From assembly GCA_022828595.1 (NCBI GenBank), contig JAKGHH010000001.1:208940348-209004347 (forward strand): a DNA stretch of 64,000 nt, given 5' to 3'. The stretch's first letter is position 1. Each line of letters starts with the position of its first letter. The notes beneath the pieces were generated by a model, which was not told where the DNA came from, did no database searches, and worked only from the letters and a program-made list of their open reading frames with translations. This DNA is from Nelumbo lutea. Lineage: Eukaryota > Streptophyta > Magnoliopsida > Proteales > Nelumbonaceae. A program made the translations under genes and the position numbers. Below, piece by piece: positions 1-12,216 of the stretch.

Positions 1-156
1 TAACATCAAATCCTGCAGAAAGACTCAAAATTACTTTATCCCTTTTCCTTTTTTGTCATAATAATGTACTAAAGTCACCTTCATTCCCTTTATCTAGGCA
101 AGTAATGAAAGCAGTGAATCAAATATAGACAAATGAAGACTAAACAAAAAACTGAC
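1..156 (-). other. ATG4: ATG4 intron following the first coding exon (partial)
   Basis: Read on the minus strand, the sequence below 157 opens with a GTCAGT donor (156-151) and has no continuation of the ATG4 protein. It is taken as intron running off the window edge. The next ATG4 exon is not present. Confidence 0.75.
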
Positions 157-619
157 CTTTACGATATGTCATCCATATTCTTGATGAGAAATCCTCTGTA
201 AATGCAACCAATCCATTGCCATTAACTAAATTGCCAGAAGAGTCTTCTTCTGAAACTTTATAACATACACCTAGAAGCCATATTTCACTAGTTGAGCTAG
301 AAACACCAGTCTTGCTTGGTCCTAATATACGCTCTTGAAGTCTCCTCATTGAGCCAACAGTCAAAACTTTCTTCAAAGCTGTTGTCCACCCATAGGTTTT
401 ACTGTTAAATGTCTTCTTTACAGAAATAGATGATTCACTGTATGTTTCAAAGAGTGATGATGGAGATGTAAATAAGCTCGACCATAAAGAACCCTTTGAG
501 GATGTAGAGTCGCTAATTTTTTGGTCTGAACTAGTAGAAACCAGATCTCTATTTTGAAGAACAGTTGAGCTTCCTGCAGGAAATTTTGAAGCCACAGTCT
601 TCTCAGGTAAGCCCTTCAT
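157..619 (-). CDS. ATG4: Autophagy cysteine protease ATG4, first coding exon (partial gene)
   Basis: ATG4 is a cytosolic cysteine protease. It trims the C-terminus of ATG8 so that ATG8 can be lipidated, and it later delipidates ATG8 during autophagosome turnover. The exon encodes 154 residues plus one base. It begins at an ATG (619) with MKGLPEK, has a Ser/Thr-rich N-terminal stretch (about residues 15-65), then the conserved block LQERILGPSKTG, WLLGVCYKV and FSSRIWMTYRKG (about 95-154). The frame reads five further residues (QFFV-type tail) into a stop, but a GTCAGT donor directly after the RKG codon marks the true exon end, which is where plant ATG4 genes have an intron. The catalytic Cys (in the NWGCMLR-type motif), Asp and His are in exons outside the window. 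Start choice rests on agreement with the length and opening residues of known plant ATG4 proteins. A 5' UTR intron is possible but was not resolved. Confidence 0.9.
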
Positions 620-1700
620 CAGCTAATCATAGGTCAACATACCATAACAGAATCGGTTCGTAGAAGCAAGCCAAAGTGTGAATATTTTATCTGCAGTTCA
701 GATGTACAGAAAAATGAAATGGAACTCATTCCAGCCACAATCTAGACACCTAATGGTGGAGTAGAAAATCAAGGAGAAACATTTGACAACTGTTTATTTC
801 TTATTAAGAAATAAAAAGAAAAGGTTCTTTGTGGGCCACCTAATTTGTAATATTTCTGAGGCGGCAATATGGAAATCAGGAAAAATTTAAGCATTTTTTT
901 ATTGATGATAAAATTAATAAAAAGAAGAAAAGGAAAATGAAACAAAACCATTGCACTAAGATGGTGACCGAGAAAACTTAAATACAACCAGACACGCCTA
1001 TCTTGTTGGTTTTTATTCTCTTCTTTTAGATAGAGTTCTTGGATGAAATTTAGTAAGATGAAAGGTAATGAAGATCTATGGGGGGCTGCCTAAATATTAA
1101 ACCATTCTGAGATGGTGTGGCACTAAAGGACAAAAATGATTGAAACAAGGAAATTTCCATTTTTATGTAAATTAAAGAACATACCTAGATGATGTAAGAT
1201 GAAGGAGAAAAGTCCTATTGGGGTGAATATGATGGAAAGAAGAGGAAGAATTAAGGATCTGAGTCAGGAAAGAGAGACTCAGATCCAAATAGAGAAGAGA
1301 AAGAGAAGAACAGGTGTCACTTTAGAAGAAAAAGAGAGAAAAAAGAAAAAAAAGATAACACTATTTACCCTTAGGCAACTTCAAGAAAACTTCATTCCAT
1401 TCATTTCAATTACAATGACTCTACTTATAGACCAAACATAAGGATTCAGGTCTCTCTTTAAGGCCATTACCCAATGTTGGTCTCATCTATCTGGGGTCAT
1501 AGGAGGGGTGGACTGGATATAGTTCAAACCTTGGCATTTTTTTGCATGATTCAAATCTCTCTTTACAGACTCCAATTTCAACTGGAAAATTCACCCAAAA
1601 GAAATCCCAACTACTAGCTAAGGTAACCCAATGGGAAACCCATAGGGATACTCAAGTAAGGACTCCAACCCTTAAAATAACTTCAATAATTCATTACTAA
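620..1700. other. ATG4 upstream region, no gene seen
   Basis: This holds the presumed ATG4 leader and promoter, transcribed leftward. It is A/T-rich. The purine-rich run at about 1199-1350 is open in one frame, but the predicted protein is low complexity and matches no family I recognise. A short stretch near 1380-1440 looks like a retrotransposon leader or LTR scrap, but this cannot be shown. Confidence 0.4.
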
Positions 1701-1717
1701 TCTTACTAGTAACTTCT

Positions 1718-2600
1718 TTGAGGGCAGAAATAAAGGCCTTACTCCAAGGCCTAAGACTGGCAAAACAATGGGGAATGCAACAGAGAAGTGAAAGCAGATT
1801 CCAAGCTGGTAATAGGTTGGATGCAAACAAGAAGTTTGGGAACATGGTTCTTCAGACAACCACTAAGAAAAATTATGAGCTTAGCAAAAGAGATGGGGTG
1901 CAGTTTAGATGGGCAAGAAGGTAAGCAAATGGAATGGCTGACACTTTAGCTAAGCAAGGAGTTAATAGGGAAGCTTTGTTTTGGGCTTGTTTGTAAGACT
2001 GGAAAAACAATAGGAAATGCAACAGAGAAGTGAAAGGAGATTCCATGCTGGTAATAGGTTGGATGCAAACAAGAAGTTCGGGAACATGGTCCTTCAGACA
2101 ACCGCTAAGAGAAATTATGAGCTTAGCAAGAGAGATGGGGTGCAGTTTAGATGGGCAAGAAGGTCAGCAAATGGAATGGCTGACACTTTAGCTAAGCAAG
2201 GAGTCAATAGGGAAGCTTTGTTTTGGGCTTGTTTGTAAGACTGGCAAAAAATGGGGGATGCAACAGAGAAGTGAAAGGAGATTCCAAGCTGGTAATAAGT
2301 TGGATGCAAACAAGAAGTTCGGGAACATGGTCCTTCAGACAACCGCTAAGAGAAATTATGAGCTTAGCAAAAGAGATGGGGTGCAGTTTAGATGGGCAAG
2401 AAGGTCAGCAAATGGAATGGCTGACACTTTAGCTAAGCAAGGAGTCAATAGGGAAGCTTTGTTTTGGGCTTGTTTTTAAGACTAATAATGTCTATGGATT
2501 CTCCAGCCATCATTTGGGTGGTGACAATTGTACTCTTTATTTAATTTCATCGATGAAAGTTACCATTTCCTATCAAAAAATAAAATAAAATAAAATAGAA
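1718..2600 (+). mobile_element. LINE (L1-type) 3' end: RNase H fragment plus A-rich tail
   Basis: The fragment carries the RNase H domain found at the C-terminus of many plant L1-type LINEs. ELKALLQGLRLAKQWG-like, DSKLVISWMQ, and ANGMADTLAKQGVNR motifs are split between two frames by small indels. The stretch after about 2480 resembles the usual LINE 3' UTR and ends in an (AAAAT)n-type tail at 2574-2600. The 5' part of the element is absent. Part of the domain is repeated three times in tandem (separate entry). It is dead: no reverse transcriptase, and frameshifts in every copy. Confidence 0.75.
1752..2477 (+). repeat. Three tandem copies of a 242-bp unit inside the LINE RNase H
   Basis: The junction word TAAGACTGG(C/A)AAAA opens each copy at 1752, 1994 and 2236, and TAAGACT recurs at 2477. 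The period is therefore 242, 242 and 241 bp. Copies differ by only a few substitutions; for example the first has TAAGCAAATGG where the other two have TCAGCAAATGG. The period is not a multiple of three, so the duplication itself breaks the reading frame. Confidence 0.9.
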
Positions 2601-2877
2601 AGACCTAAATTCCATTACCAACCAACACCTAATCAGTAAATGACCATAATTCCCACAAAATATGTTAAATTTACAAAAACTTAGTCTTGTTGCATGCATA
2701 ACTCAATTACCTATATAATGGCACCAAAACAATGCAAAAAGGACAAGTTTTGACCCCTAAAAATAGGATGGAAGAAAAAAAATGGTGTAACTGCATTTTC
2801 AACTTCTCAAATTTTCAAAAACTCTATAATTAGAATCTATAAACTAAACTGACCCTTTAAAATGACTAACCCTATTT

Positions 2878-3457
2878 TGGGGGGACCAGAAATGTCAGTT
2901 GGGCTTGGTGCCCTTCTTGGGGTGCCTCAAGGGGTTTGGTAATGATGTGGAGAAATCATAGAGTGGAAGGAATTGAGGAGTTAACGGGTAAATTTACATT
3001 ATCTGTCAAGTTTAGGTCTCTTGAAGATGGATTTGAGTGGGTTCTAACAAATACTTGTGGACCAAATGGGTATAGGTTAAGAAACGAGTTTTGGGAAGAA
3101 TTGAGTGATATAAGGGGATTAGAGAGGGGGGGTCTGTGGTGCCTAGGAGGGGATTTCAATGTTATCAGATTTACCAAGGAAAAAGAAGCAGGCCTCTGAC
3201 TTTGCATACCTTCAACTGGATCTGGTTGCAGAGCATCTGACGTAACTTCACCCAGCTTGCCATTAAGAAGTTCCCTCGAAGTCAATTGGACCAGTTCTGA
3301 ACCGATTATTAATCGGTTCTATAATATAGACCCAGAACCAAACCAATTGCTAATTGGAATAATTGGATCAATCTTTTCTAATAAGGGTTGAATTCTGTAT
3401 TTCAGGCTAATTTATCTCTAATGAAAGTTATCGTTTCTGATTTAAAAAAAAAAAAAT
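2878..3457 (+). mobile_element. LINE fragment: endonuclease-domain piece and a 3' tail
   Basis: An open stretch at 2936-3199 reads like the apurinic endonuclease (exo-endo-phos) domain of plant LINEs. It contains the order TFSVSVK-like, GFEWVLTNTCGPN, FWEEL and WCLGGDFNVIRF; GDFNV is the usual core. Downstream, 3395-3457 looks like a LINE 3' end (ATGAAAGTTATCGTTTCTGAT followed by 12 or more A), closely similar to 2545-2580. The reverse transcriptase between them is missing, so this is either a deleted LINE or two fragments side by side. The stretch 3200-3390 is not explained. Confidence 0.6.
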
Positions 3458-3654
3458 TGGAATAATTGGATCTGACCCAATTATACTTGACATCTATAAT
3501 TACCCATGGTAATAACAACTTAGAACTTCATTTTTGATAATATGTTGATAAAAGAAGTGTTTTTAACCAAAATGATTGTATATACTGTTTATGACATTTA
3601 CCTTTTAGACACAATATAACAAATCTTACAAGAAAACTAGGAGACTTTTTATAT

Positions 3655-4415
3655 ATTATTAATGATATATCAGCTCAGGTCTTAATTGGTTTAGAACAGC
3701 AAGAACCAGTCCCGACCCAATTATTAATTGGGGCACAAACCACAGAAGAGCCTCCAAGGACTCCCCCTATTTTTTTTATTCTTTGGTTTTCAATTTCATT
3801 TTTAAATAATATATATATATATATTATTTAAAAAAATGGGTCCCTGTAAACAGGTGTATCAAGACCCCAAAGATACAATACAATACACCTGATACAGGAC
3901 ATATCGTATTGAAATTTTGATCCTTGATTGAACCCTCAAAGATTTCAAAACCTGAACCAATAAGCAAGAGAAGAACTTAAAATTTTGTCTAATCAATACA
4001 TTTTCTTCTTCCACCTTTTCTTTTCTCTTTTCCTATAACAAAAGTAGGGGTTCAGCCCCTATATTTTTTTAATTTTCTTTCCTTTGTTCTTTTTCTTCTC
4101 ATAAAATGTTGATTTTCTAGACTTAAACATGAAATTTATAGTTCTCTTATGAAAATTATGGATAATTATTAAGGAAAGATGGTTATGGAACCTAGGAACT
4201 ACCCTAGGATATATGGTTTTACATAAAAAATAAAATAAAAATAAAAAAAAATCCATCGCCTAGGCGCCACAACTAGGAAACAAGGCGCCCCCTATCTCCT
4301 AGCCTCACCTTGGTGCCTTGAAAACTATGATTATTAATGATATATCGACCCAGGTCTTAATTGATTTAGAATAGCAAGAACCAGTCCCAACCCAATTATT
4401 AATTGGGACACAAAC
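3655..4415. repeat. Pair of ~86-bp direct repeats 675 bp apart
   Basis: ATTATTAATGATATATC followed by an AGGTCTTAATTG...GGCACAAACCACAGAA-like stretch occurs at 3655-3742 and again at 4330-4415 with scattered differences. Between them lie a pyrimidine-rich stretch, a foldback-related piece ending in GTATTGAAATTTTGATCCTTG (about 3830-3935), and a GGCGCC-rich piece (4255-4325). They may be remnants of a local duplication or of short LTRs. No TG...CA ends or TSD could be assigned. Confidence 0.55.
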
Positions 4416-6720
4416 CACAGAACCAAAACCAACATAATTGGTTTGGTTGGTTCAAATAAATGTGTCAACACACTTGGTTGAAGTAGAGGTATACAAGTAG
4501 AACGATGAAGAGGAACAGAAGTATGAAGAGTGTTTGAAGTAGAGGTATCACTTACAGGAGCAGTGGTAAGATGATGATCTGAACCGGGAGGAAGGAGAGT
4601 CACAAGTGTAGGGGCTGGAGCACGTAACCACTTGCGAGAGAAAACAAGAAGGTCCTTCTCAACAGAAGGAGGTGGAGTATCCTATGAATCAAAATTTGGC
4701 AAAATAGAAACAGACGGTGCAGATAGTCTAGCAATTCCAGCAAAAAAGGAAATGTGCTCAAGGAAAACAACACTACGTGATATACGAATGCGACGAATAG
4801 AGGGATCATAACAAAGAAATCCTTTGTAGTTAGGACTGTAACCCACAAAGGCACACATGACAAACTGTGCAAACAATTTAGAGTGTTCACGAGAGGGAAG
4901 ACGAACAAAGCATACATCCAAAAACATGAAGCATAGATAAATCTGGAGAATGGCCCAACAACTTCTAAAAGGGAGACATATTACCAAGATAGAGGAAGGA
5001 ATATAGTTGATCAAAAACATAGTTGTACTAGCTGCCTCTACCCAAAAAGAAGGTGGAGTATGAGAACTCCTGCAATAATGTCCTCACAACACTAAGGATA
5101 TGTCCATTCTTGCACTCGACCATACCATTCTGATGAGGAGTATCTGAACAACTTTGTTGCACTTGTATTCCATCATTCTTCAAGTAGAATAAAAAATCTC
5201 CATCAGTGTATTCTCCCCCTGAATCCAAACAGAGAATATGCACTTGTAATTAAAACCAAACCCGTACCATAGCATGAAGCAGCTTAAATGTTGGGAACAC
5301 CTCAAACTTGTGGCGAAGAAAGTATATCCATGTGTACCTAGTACAATAATCAATAAACGACACAAAATATTTGTATCCAAGCCGAAAAGTGACAAATGCA
5401 GTCCAGACATCACTATGTATAAAGCTCAAACGGAGAGGTTGCATGCTCAGATATGTGAGGAAATGGTAAGGTATGACTCTTACTTTAAGCAACAAGAAAC
5501 ACAAGATGTATCAAAGGTGTGCAAGGAAGGAACTCTATTCTTAATAAGGCCTGAATCAAACAAAAATTTTAATTTTTTAGCATGTAAATGACCCAAATGT
5601 TTATGCCATAAGTCCCAAACATTATATCTATGACTTAGAAAGGAACTAGAAATGGAGGAACTAAAATAAACTGATGGTGTTGTTGTTTGAGACTTCTCAA
5701 ACTCCAATGCAAACAAACGGCCTAACCTGCGCCCCTTCCCCTTCCCTTTCACCTTCCTAGTGTTACGATCCTAAATCAAACATCCATCCTGAGAGAAGAT
5801 GAGAATGATACCTTCATCAACTAAATGGCCAACAAAAATCAAATTTGTAGTGAAATTAGGAACAAGAAGGGTCTTGGTAAGAGGGAAAGATGCAGTGGGT
5901 GAAAGCTTAAGAAACAGATCACTACTACCAATGATGTTTAACTTTTCACCATTGGCAATAACAATATGTTTATGATGGGTTTCAATAAGGTTACTTGGTT
6001 GGTTAGGGTAGGCTCCTGTCACGTGGTTGGTAGCTCCAGAGTCGATGATCCAAATATGAGAAGGAGAAGCACAATAACCAGAAAACTCACCAGGTAAGAC
6101 AATAGCAGAAAGAGCAAAAAAAAATAGCAGATGTTACCAATTGTTGAATGTTTTCCTCAACCATAGATGCCAAAGAATCACCTTTAACAAAAGAATCACC
6201 ACTAGTAGTAGATTTCTTACTCCCATATGCTACAGCAGAAGTGTCAATTCCATAGGTTGGTCCTTCCAGTTTTATAGGAATAATATCGTCTATATCAGGC
6301 TCCACTTTAGCAAGAAAATAACAGTCCAGGCACAAAGATATCAGAGACAACCAAATTCAGCAATCAAGAACTCGAGATGACAGTCCAAAAAAAAGGAAAG
6401 TTTTAAGACTGTCGAGTCTAACCTTTCAAATATGAATCTGAAATCTGAATCAAATAAATGGGAAGCAAGAAAACCGTAGGATGATACCAGATCTAGGGTT
6501 ATAGGCTGATCGAATCAACCGATTGAGAGAAAATTGTGATTTACCAACACATCAGGCATCTTTTTCAAGAACAAGGAGGTATCTTGTGCTGATCGAAACA
6601 ATCCTTAGAAATCTCCAAACCAGAAACTGAGTGTAGGGTTAAGAAGAGCTTGAGAGATCCCTTTAATCTAGAGAGAAAAACTAAAATCACTGGCTCATGT
6701 AGAAGGCCCGAAGTCCAAAA

Positions 6721-7003
6721 AAGTTGCATTCTAAAAAATGAAACTAAACAGTGTTGCCGCCCCAAGAAAAAGATCAGAACTCCTTCGAAAACTTCACCAA
6801 ATCAAATGTTGTTTGTAGGTAGAATAGAGGAGGTCTAGGCGACACCAGATCTAAAGCCCAAAGTTGTTGCCGTCCAAAAATGGAAACTGTACAGTGTTGC
6901 TGCCCCAAGAAGAAGATCAAAACTCCTTCAAAAACTTCACCAAATCAGATGGTGTTTGTATGGAGAATAGATCAGGTCTAGGCAACACCAGATCTGAAGT
7001 TTG
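6721..7003 (-). repeat. Tandem duplication (~143 bp) in the outer copia leader
   Basis: The stretch containing CAGTGTTGC(C/T)GCCCCAAGAA, CTTCACCAAATCA and GACACCAGATCT(A/G)AAG occurs at about 6721-6860 and again at 6861-7003. Offset is 143 bp over most of the length and 140 bp at the left edge because of a small indel. The copies are moderately diverged, so this is older than the duplications in the inner copia. Confidence 0.8.
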
Positions 7004-7166
7004 GCCTCAAACCAATGTCTCCCAAGAGAGATCTAATGAAATCTCTCCTGCTAGTTGCACAAAGAAGACTGAACAAAAAAGGGTTGATCAAAACAGCCCT
7101 AATACGACAGGATTACTGCTTCTAGTGAGGTTCAACAGAGAGAGAAAATAGATCAGAGAGCAACCT

Positions 7167-7178
7167 ACTCTGATACCA
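7167..7178 (-). promoter_or_regulatory. Primer-binding site of the outer copia
   Basis: On the minus strand this reads TGGTATCAGAGT, complementary to the 3' end of initiator Met-tRNA as in most plant copia elements. It fixes the orientation of the outer element and places its upstream LTR to the right. The exact LTR/leader boundary is unclear because no clean CA end abuts it. Confidence 0.8.
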
Positions 7179-7190
7179 TCTCAACACTCT

Positions 7191-7336
7191 TGGCTGAATA
7201 GAAAAAAGAACAAGAATAATCTTAGAGGTGTCAAGAATGAATAACCCCCACCTCAAAGAGTCTCTTATATATTAAAAGATATGTACAATTACAAGAATGC
7301 CCATATAGGGCTGAAAGAGAAAAGAAGAATAAGATG
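7191..7336 (-). repeat. Outer copia upstream LTR, part next to the PBS
   Basis: The minus strand contains a TATATAAGAGACTC TATA-like box (about 7275-7260) and an R/U5-like stretch before the primer-binding site. The LTR is cut at 7336 by insertion of the inner copia and resumes at 13233. The boundary at the PBS side is approximate. Confidence 0.6.
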
Positions 7337-7624
7337 TGTTAGCGTAAGGGGTATTTCTGTCTTTATACTTATATTAAGGTTGTTGATCTGTAATATTATG
7401 CTAGAACCAATGCTCCTTACTTAAATAAGGGCACATAAGTCTTTTCCATTTATTTTAATAATAAAAGCACATATCTGGCCGAATGGGAGTTAGGTTTTTT
7501 GACTTCCAGTTCGAACCAGACTTTCTCCTTTTCTCTCTCTCTCTCTCTTTCTTCCACCTTTCTACATCTCTCTATGTGACTAATCTCAGACAAATAGAAC
7601 TCCAAGGCAGGCCAAATCATAACA
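7337..7624 (+). repeat. 5' LTR of the inner copia (288 bp)
   Basis: Starts TGTTAGCGTAAGG just after the TSD and ends CATAACA directly before the primer-binding site. It includes a (CT)n stretch (about 7530-7550). Compared with the 3' LTR it has extra bases in the CT run and in CACATAAGTCTTTT. A TTAAATAAGG motif near 7420 could act as the TATA region. Confidence 0.95.
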
Positions 7625-7637
7625 TGGTATCAGAGCC
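7625..7637 (+). promoter_or_regulatory. Primer-binding site of the inner copia
   Basis: TGGTATCAGAGCC immediately follows the 5' LTR, complementary to plant initiator Met-tRNA, the standard copia primer. Confidence 0.95.
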
Positions 7638-8258
7638 ACTCGAATCTACCTAGATTTCTGTCTGCCTAGATTTCTGTCTACCTAGATTTCTATTCTCTGT
7701 GCACCCAATCTACGGTTTCTCTTGATTTTCCTGCATTCAACTGGAGATAAGGGAAAGGGCTGAAAAGGAGTGATCGCCCTCTCCCCTTGGAGGTTTCTAT
7801 GTCTCCAGTCGTGTCTTGTGTGATCGGTTGGTGTGGTTTCTAAGAAGCCCTCCCCTAATCGATGAAGAGAAGAGGGCCGATCTATGTGGTGCAGTGGCTG
7901 TCTTATGTGGATTGATTTTCTGCTCGTGTGGTTGTTCCTTCAGTGATAAGGTAAGAGATTTCTATGCATGATTTCTGTTATGGATCAAATAGGAAGTATG
8001 TTTCAGATCATATGTTGGGGTTTCAGACAGTAGCGTGCTAGGGTTTATGCTGTTTTTGTGTATTTCAAAGGAAGAGTTGTGATCATATAGTGGTGAGATT
8101 TTAGGTAGCCATAGGAGTAGGGTTTGTGGTGTAAAGAGTACAAGTTTCAGCAACAACAAGTGCTGAAATCAGTGTGACGAGTGTGATCTAATCGTGTGCA
8201 GTGTGCAGAATTCAATGATAATAGAATTCAGCAAGTGTGCAGAATCAGTGATAACATA
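7638..8258 (+). other. Inner copia untranslated leader
   Basis: About 620 bp between the primer-binding site and the likely gag start. It contains CTAGATTTCT(G/A)T(C/A)T repeated three times at about 7650-7695. No coding potential was recognised. Confidence 0.7.
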
Positions 8259-9341
8259 ATGGGAGATAACAATGATTGTAAATCTAATGTGATGGTGCCT
8301 ACAGACTACCTGAATGTTCAGATGACCTCCATTAAACTAAATGGAGAGAATTATGTGCCTTGGGCTAAATCCGTCGATGTCTTTCTAAAGGCAAAGAAGA
8401 AAGTAAAACACACAAGAGAGGAGAAACCCTCCACTGACTCTCACGAGTATGAAGACTGGGAGCAAGAGGATGCTCAGATCATCACATGGTTATGGAATAG
8501 TATGGAACCCAGGATTAGTTCAAATTTCATGTTTCTTGACACTACCAAAGATGTGTGAGACCATGCGAAGAAATTGTATTCAAGTCAGGACAATACAACC
8601 AGAGTGTATCAGCTATATCAGGAGTACTTTAATCTGCAACAGGGTAATCAGAGTCTTGAGGAGTACTATGTCAGTATGAGAAACATACGTAATGAGCTGA
8701 ATGTCTACCACCCTCTCACTTCGTATGACAAAATTCAGCAACAACAGAGAGAACAGCTTGATGTGACTCGATTTTTGGTGGGACTGAAATCTAAATATGA
8801 ACCAGTACAGACTCAGATACTAAGAGGATCAGCTCTCCCTTCTTTAGAAGAGGTATTTGCTCGACTCCGGAGGACTTCTATCAGATCTACTAAGAACTCT
8901 AATGTCTCAGATAGATCTGCCTTTGTTGTGTCGAGAGGTCGTGGTGCTAGAGTTGGAGCTCGGGGAGCTCAGTCTGGCCGTGGTGGTGGTAGTGGTCCGG
9001 TGTATGGCCAAAGTGGCAATGGTGGGCCTACTTATAATCGTGGTGGTGGTCGTACTAGGGGCAGAGATTCAGGGGAAACCCGTAGTAGAGGACGTGGCTC
9101 AGGCCCGAGGAGGTGCACTCATTGTAGTATGGATGGACATACCATTAACTATTGTTATGATCTACATGGTCCACCCTCAACCTAGGCCAATCATGCTGTG
9201 ACTAGTGACACCAATTCAAGCTTTAGACATGAGAACTGTTCATTTGATCAGATACCTCCTACATCCACAGATGGTCCCGTGAAGGAGATGGTGAGTGTTC
9301 CCCGTGATGAATATGAGAGGTTTATCCAATCCACATCATAG
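8196..9341 (+). pseudogene. Copia gag (capsid-nucleocapsid), interrupted
   Basis: One frame runs through two in-frame stops. An in-frame ATG at 8259 (MGDNND) is a better start than the ATG at 8196. The capsid part has the copia Gag features YVPWAKSV near the start and EYYVSMRNIRNEL and RFLVGLKSKYEPV later. Next is an Arg/Gly-rich linker (about 8930-9110), then a CCHC zinc knuckle CTHCSMDGHTINYC (about 9115-9155). TGA at 8556 follows TKDV, where Gag relatives usually have Trp, so TGG to TGA is likely. TAG at 9183 and 9339 are probably former CAG codons. Confidence 0.85.
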
Positions 9342-11874
9342 CAGAACACGGCTACTTTCACTCACTTAGGTATGGTTTGTTTGGCATCCACACCCAATCC
9401 ATGGATCATTGACTTTGGAGCCTCCGTTCACATGACTGGAACTCCAGGTGTGTTTTATTCCCTATCTCATTGCTCAACATCACAATCTGTCACCCTTGCT
9501 AATGGTTCCACATCCTCAATTTGTGGTGCTGGTAATGTTGACCTAGACCCTGTATCCCTATCCTCAGTTTTGTATGTTCCTAAATTGCCTTTTAATCTTA
9601 TGTCTGTTAGTAAGCTGACCAAATCACTTAATTGCTTCATTACTTTTTATCCTTCTATGTGTGTTTTTCAGGATCTCAAGACGGGGATGAAGATTGGTGG
9701 AGGGCATGAAGCTGGTGGACTGTATTACCTTGACGGTGGTGGAAAAACTTCAACAGCTCTCCAGTCATCCCTTTCTCCTCTCCAGTGGCATTGTCGATTT
9801 GGTCATCCGTCGTTGAAAGTTTTGAAGTCTTTGGTTCCATCTTTGAGTCAACTTTCTGTTTTGGATTGTGAGTCGTGTCAGTTTGGGAAACACCATCGTG
9901 TTCCCTTTAGTTCTAGGGTTGATAACCGTGTGTCAAGTCCTTTTTCTTTGATTCACTCCGATGTTTGGGGTCCTTATAAAGTGATGTCATATAATGGGTA
10001 TAGATATTTTGTCATTTTTGTAGATGATTTTTCAATGATGACGTGGCTCTATCTAATGAAAGAAAGAAGTGAATTGTTTACCATTTTCATAAATTTTATG
10101 CTGAGATTCGTAATCAATTTGGTATTCACATTAAAGTTTTCCGTTCTGATAATGGTTGTGAATATTTATCTTCATAATCTCAAGAATACCTGGACCAACA
10201 CGGCATTATACATCAGACCTCATGTACCTACACCCCACAACAAAATAGGGTGGCTGAGAGAAAGAATCGCCATCTCTTGAAAACAGCACGATCCCTCATG
10301 CATCACATGAATGTTCCCAAACCCTTTTTGGAGTGATGCGATGCTTACCTCTTGCTTTCAGATTAATCGGATGCCCACGTCCATCCTTGATGGTCATTCT
10401 CCGTTTACGATCTTATTTCCCGCCTTGTCTTCGTTTTCCCTTACTCCTAGGGTATTTGGGTGTGTCTGCTTCGTCCATAATCTGGGTCCCGGAAACGACA
10501 AGTTCGATGCCCGTTCTCTCAAGTGCATCTTCCTTGGCTATTCTCGGACCCAGAAAGGGTATAAGTGTTACCATCCTAGTTCTCGACGGTCCTTTGTGTG
10601 TGCTGATGTCACCTTCTTTGAGTCTACTCCGTTCATTTTGGGGTCCGGTGATACTTATTCCTCCTCGTCACCTCCTCCTCTTCCACTTCCCGTGGCCGAC
10701 CCTCTTCCCCTTGTTCCAGCCGTGACCAAATCCTTGCCTCCAGTGCCACCACCAGTTGAACGCCCACCTATCCGTCAAGTGTATACACATCGCCCACGCG
10801 CACCAGCTACTACTCCTCCGGCTACATCACCGTCAACAGATCCAGCTCCAGACCCGAACCCAGCATATGATCTTGATCTTCCCATTGCCTTGCAGAAAGA
10901 TAAACGCACTTGCACCCTTCATCCTATTTCTAATTATGTTTCACTTACTCATCTTTCCGCCTCCCATCGCCAGTTTGTCACCTTGTTATCATCAGTTGTT
11001 GTCCCTAAGGATGTCCAGGAAGCCCTTGCCTCTCCAGAGTGGTGTCGTGCGATGGCAGAAGAACTTTCAGCCCTTCATCACAATCATACTTGGGACCTCA
11101 CCGTTCTTCCTCCTGGGAAGCAAGCTATTGGTTGTAAATGGGTTTATTCAGTTAAGTATCTGCCTGATGGTAGTGTTGAACGCCTGAAAGCACGATTGGT
11201 TGCAAAAGGGTACTCCCAAACCTATGGTATTGAATACACAGAGACCTTCTCACCAGTTGCTAAGATAGGGTCAGTTCGTGTTGTGATCTCTCTTGCAGCT
11301 ATGTATGATTGGCCGCTATATCAACTTGATATCAAGAATGTCTTTTTGCATGGTGACTTACTCGATGAGGTCTACATGGAGCAACCTCCAGAGTTTGTTG
11401 CTCAGGGGGAGGATGGTAAGGTGTGCAAACTAAGGAAGGCTATATATGGGCTTAAACAGTCTCCTCGAGCATGGTTTGGTAGGTTCAGTGAGGTGGTAAA
11501 GAAGTTTGGTATGAAACAGTGCCAAGTTGATCATTCTGTATTCAATCATGACTCTCCAGGAGAAAAAACACTGTTGGTGGTGTATGTAGATGATATTGTT
11601 ATTACCAGGAATGATAACATGGGTATTGACAGGCTGAAGACTTATCTACAGGATCATTTTCAGACAAAGGATCTTAGTAAACTGAAATATTTCTTTGGGA
11701 TAGAGGTAGCGAGATCTAAGTATGGTATTAATCTGTGCCAAAGGAAATATGTGCTTGATTTGCTGAAAGAAACAGGCTTGTTGGGTGCTAAACCAACTGA
11801 AACACCTATGGACACAAATACTAGGCTAAGTAGTGATATGGGTGAAGTGTTTGAAGACCCTAGCAGATACCGAC

Positions 11875-12146
11875 GACTTGTAGGTAAACTGAACTACCTA
11901 ACCATTACTAGGCCAGACATCTCATTTGCAATTAGTGTGGTAAGTTAGTTCATGCAGAAACCTCTGATTCCTCATTGGAATGCAGTTCTGAGAATTGTGA
12001 GGTATTTAAAGACTTGTAGGTAAACTGAACTACCTAACCATTACTAGGCCAGACATCTCATTTGCAATTAGTGTGGTAAGTTAGTTCATGCAGAAACCTC
12101 TGATTCCTCATTGGAATGCAGTTCTGAGAATTGTGAGGTATTTAAA
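11875..12146 (+). repeat. 136-bp tandem duplication in inner copia pol
   Basis: GACTTGTAGGTAAACTG begins at 11875 and at 12011. The two 136-bp copies (11875-12010 and 12011-12146) appear identical or nearly so, including the TAG at the end of AGTGTGGTAAGTTAG. 136 is one more than a multiple of three, so the duplication shifts the frame. Near identity says it is younger than most of the decay. Confidence 0.9.
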
Positions 12147-12216
12147 AGGGGCTCCGGGTCGCGATTTGATATACAAAAGTGGCGGAAAACTTGAAATAGA
12201 AGGGTATTCTGATGTT

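Larger units (their letters stand above)
4640..7190 (-). mobile_element. Decayed Ty1/copia retrotransposon, minus strand (outer element)
   Basis: Read leftward from the primer-binding site, the element shows a leader (7166-6400) and degraded gag (about 6350-6070). Next is an aspartic protease with an intact DSGA core in WIIDSGATNHVTGA (about 6060-6010). The GAG-pre-integrase block, with a LWHKHLGH-type motif, lies at 5752-5480. Integrase follows (5504-5030; HSDVW and DSGGEYTD read in different frames), then the integrase C-terminal part GYSPNYKGFLCYDP (about 4850). It stops near 4640 before reverse transcriptase and RNase H. Many frameshifts and stops make it inactive. Its upstream LTR is interrupted by the inner copia at 7336/13233. 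Confidence 0.85.

Noticed and set aside
1199..1441. 80-codon frame upstream of ATG4
   Set aside because: Lys/Arg/Glu-rich low complexity from a purine run, no family match.
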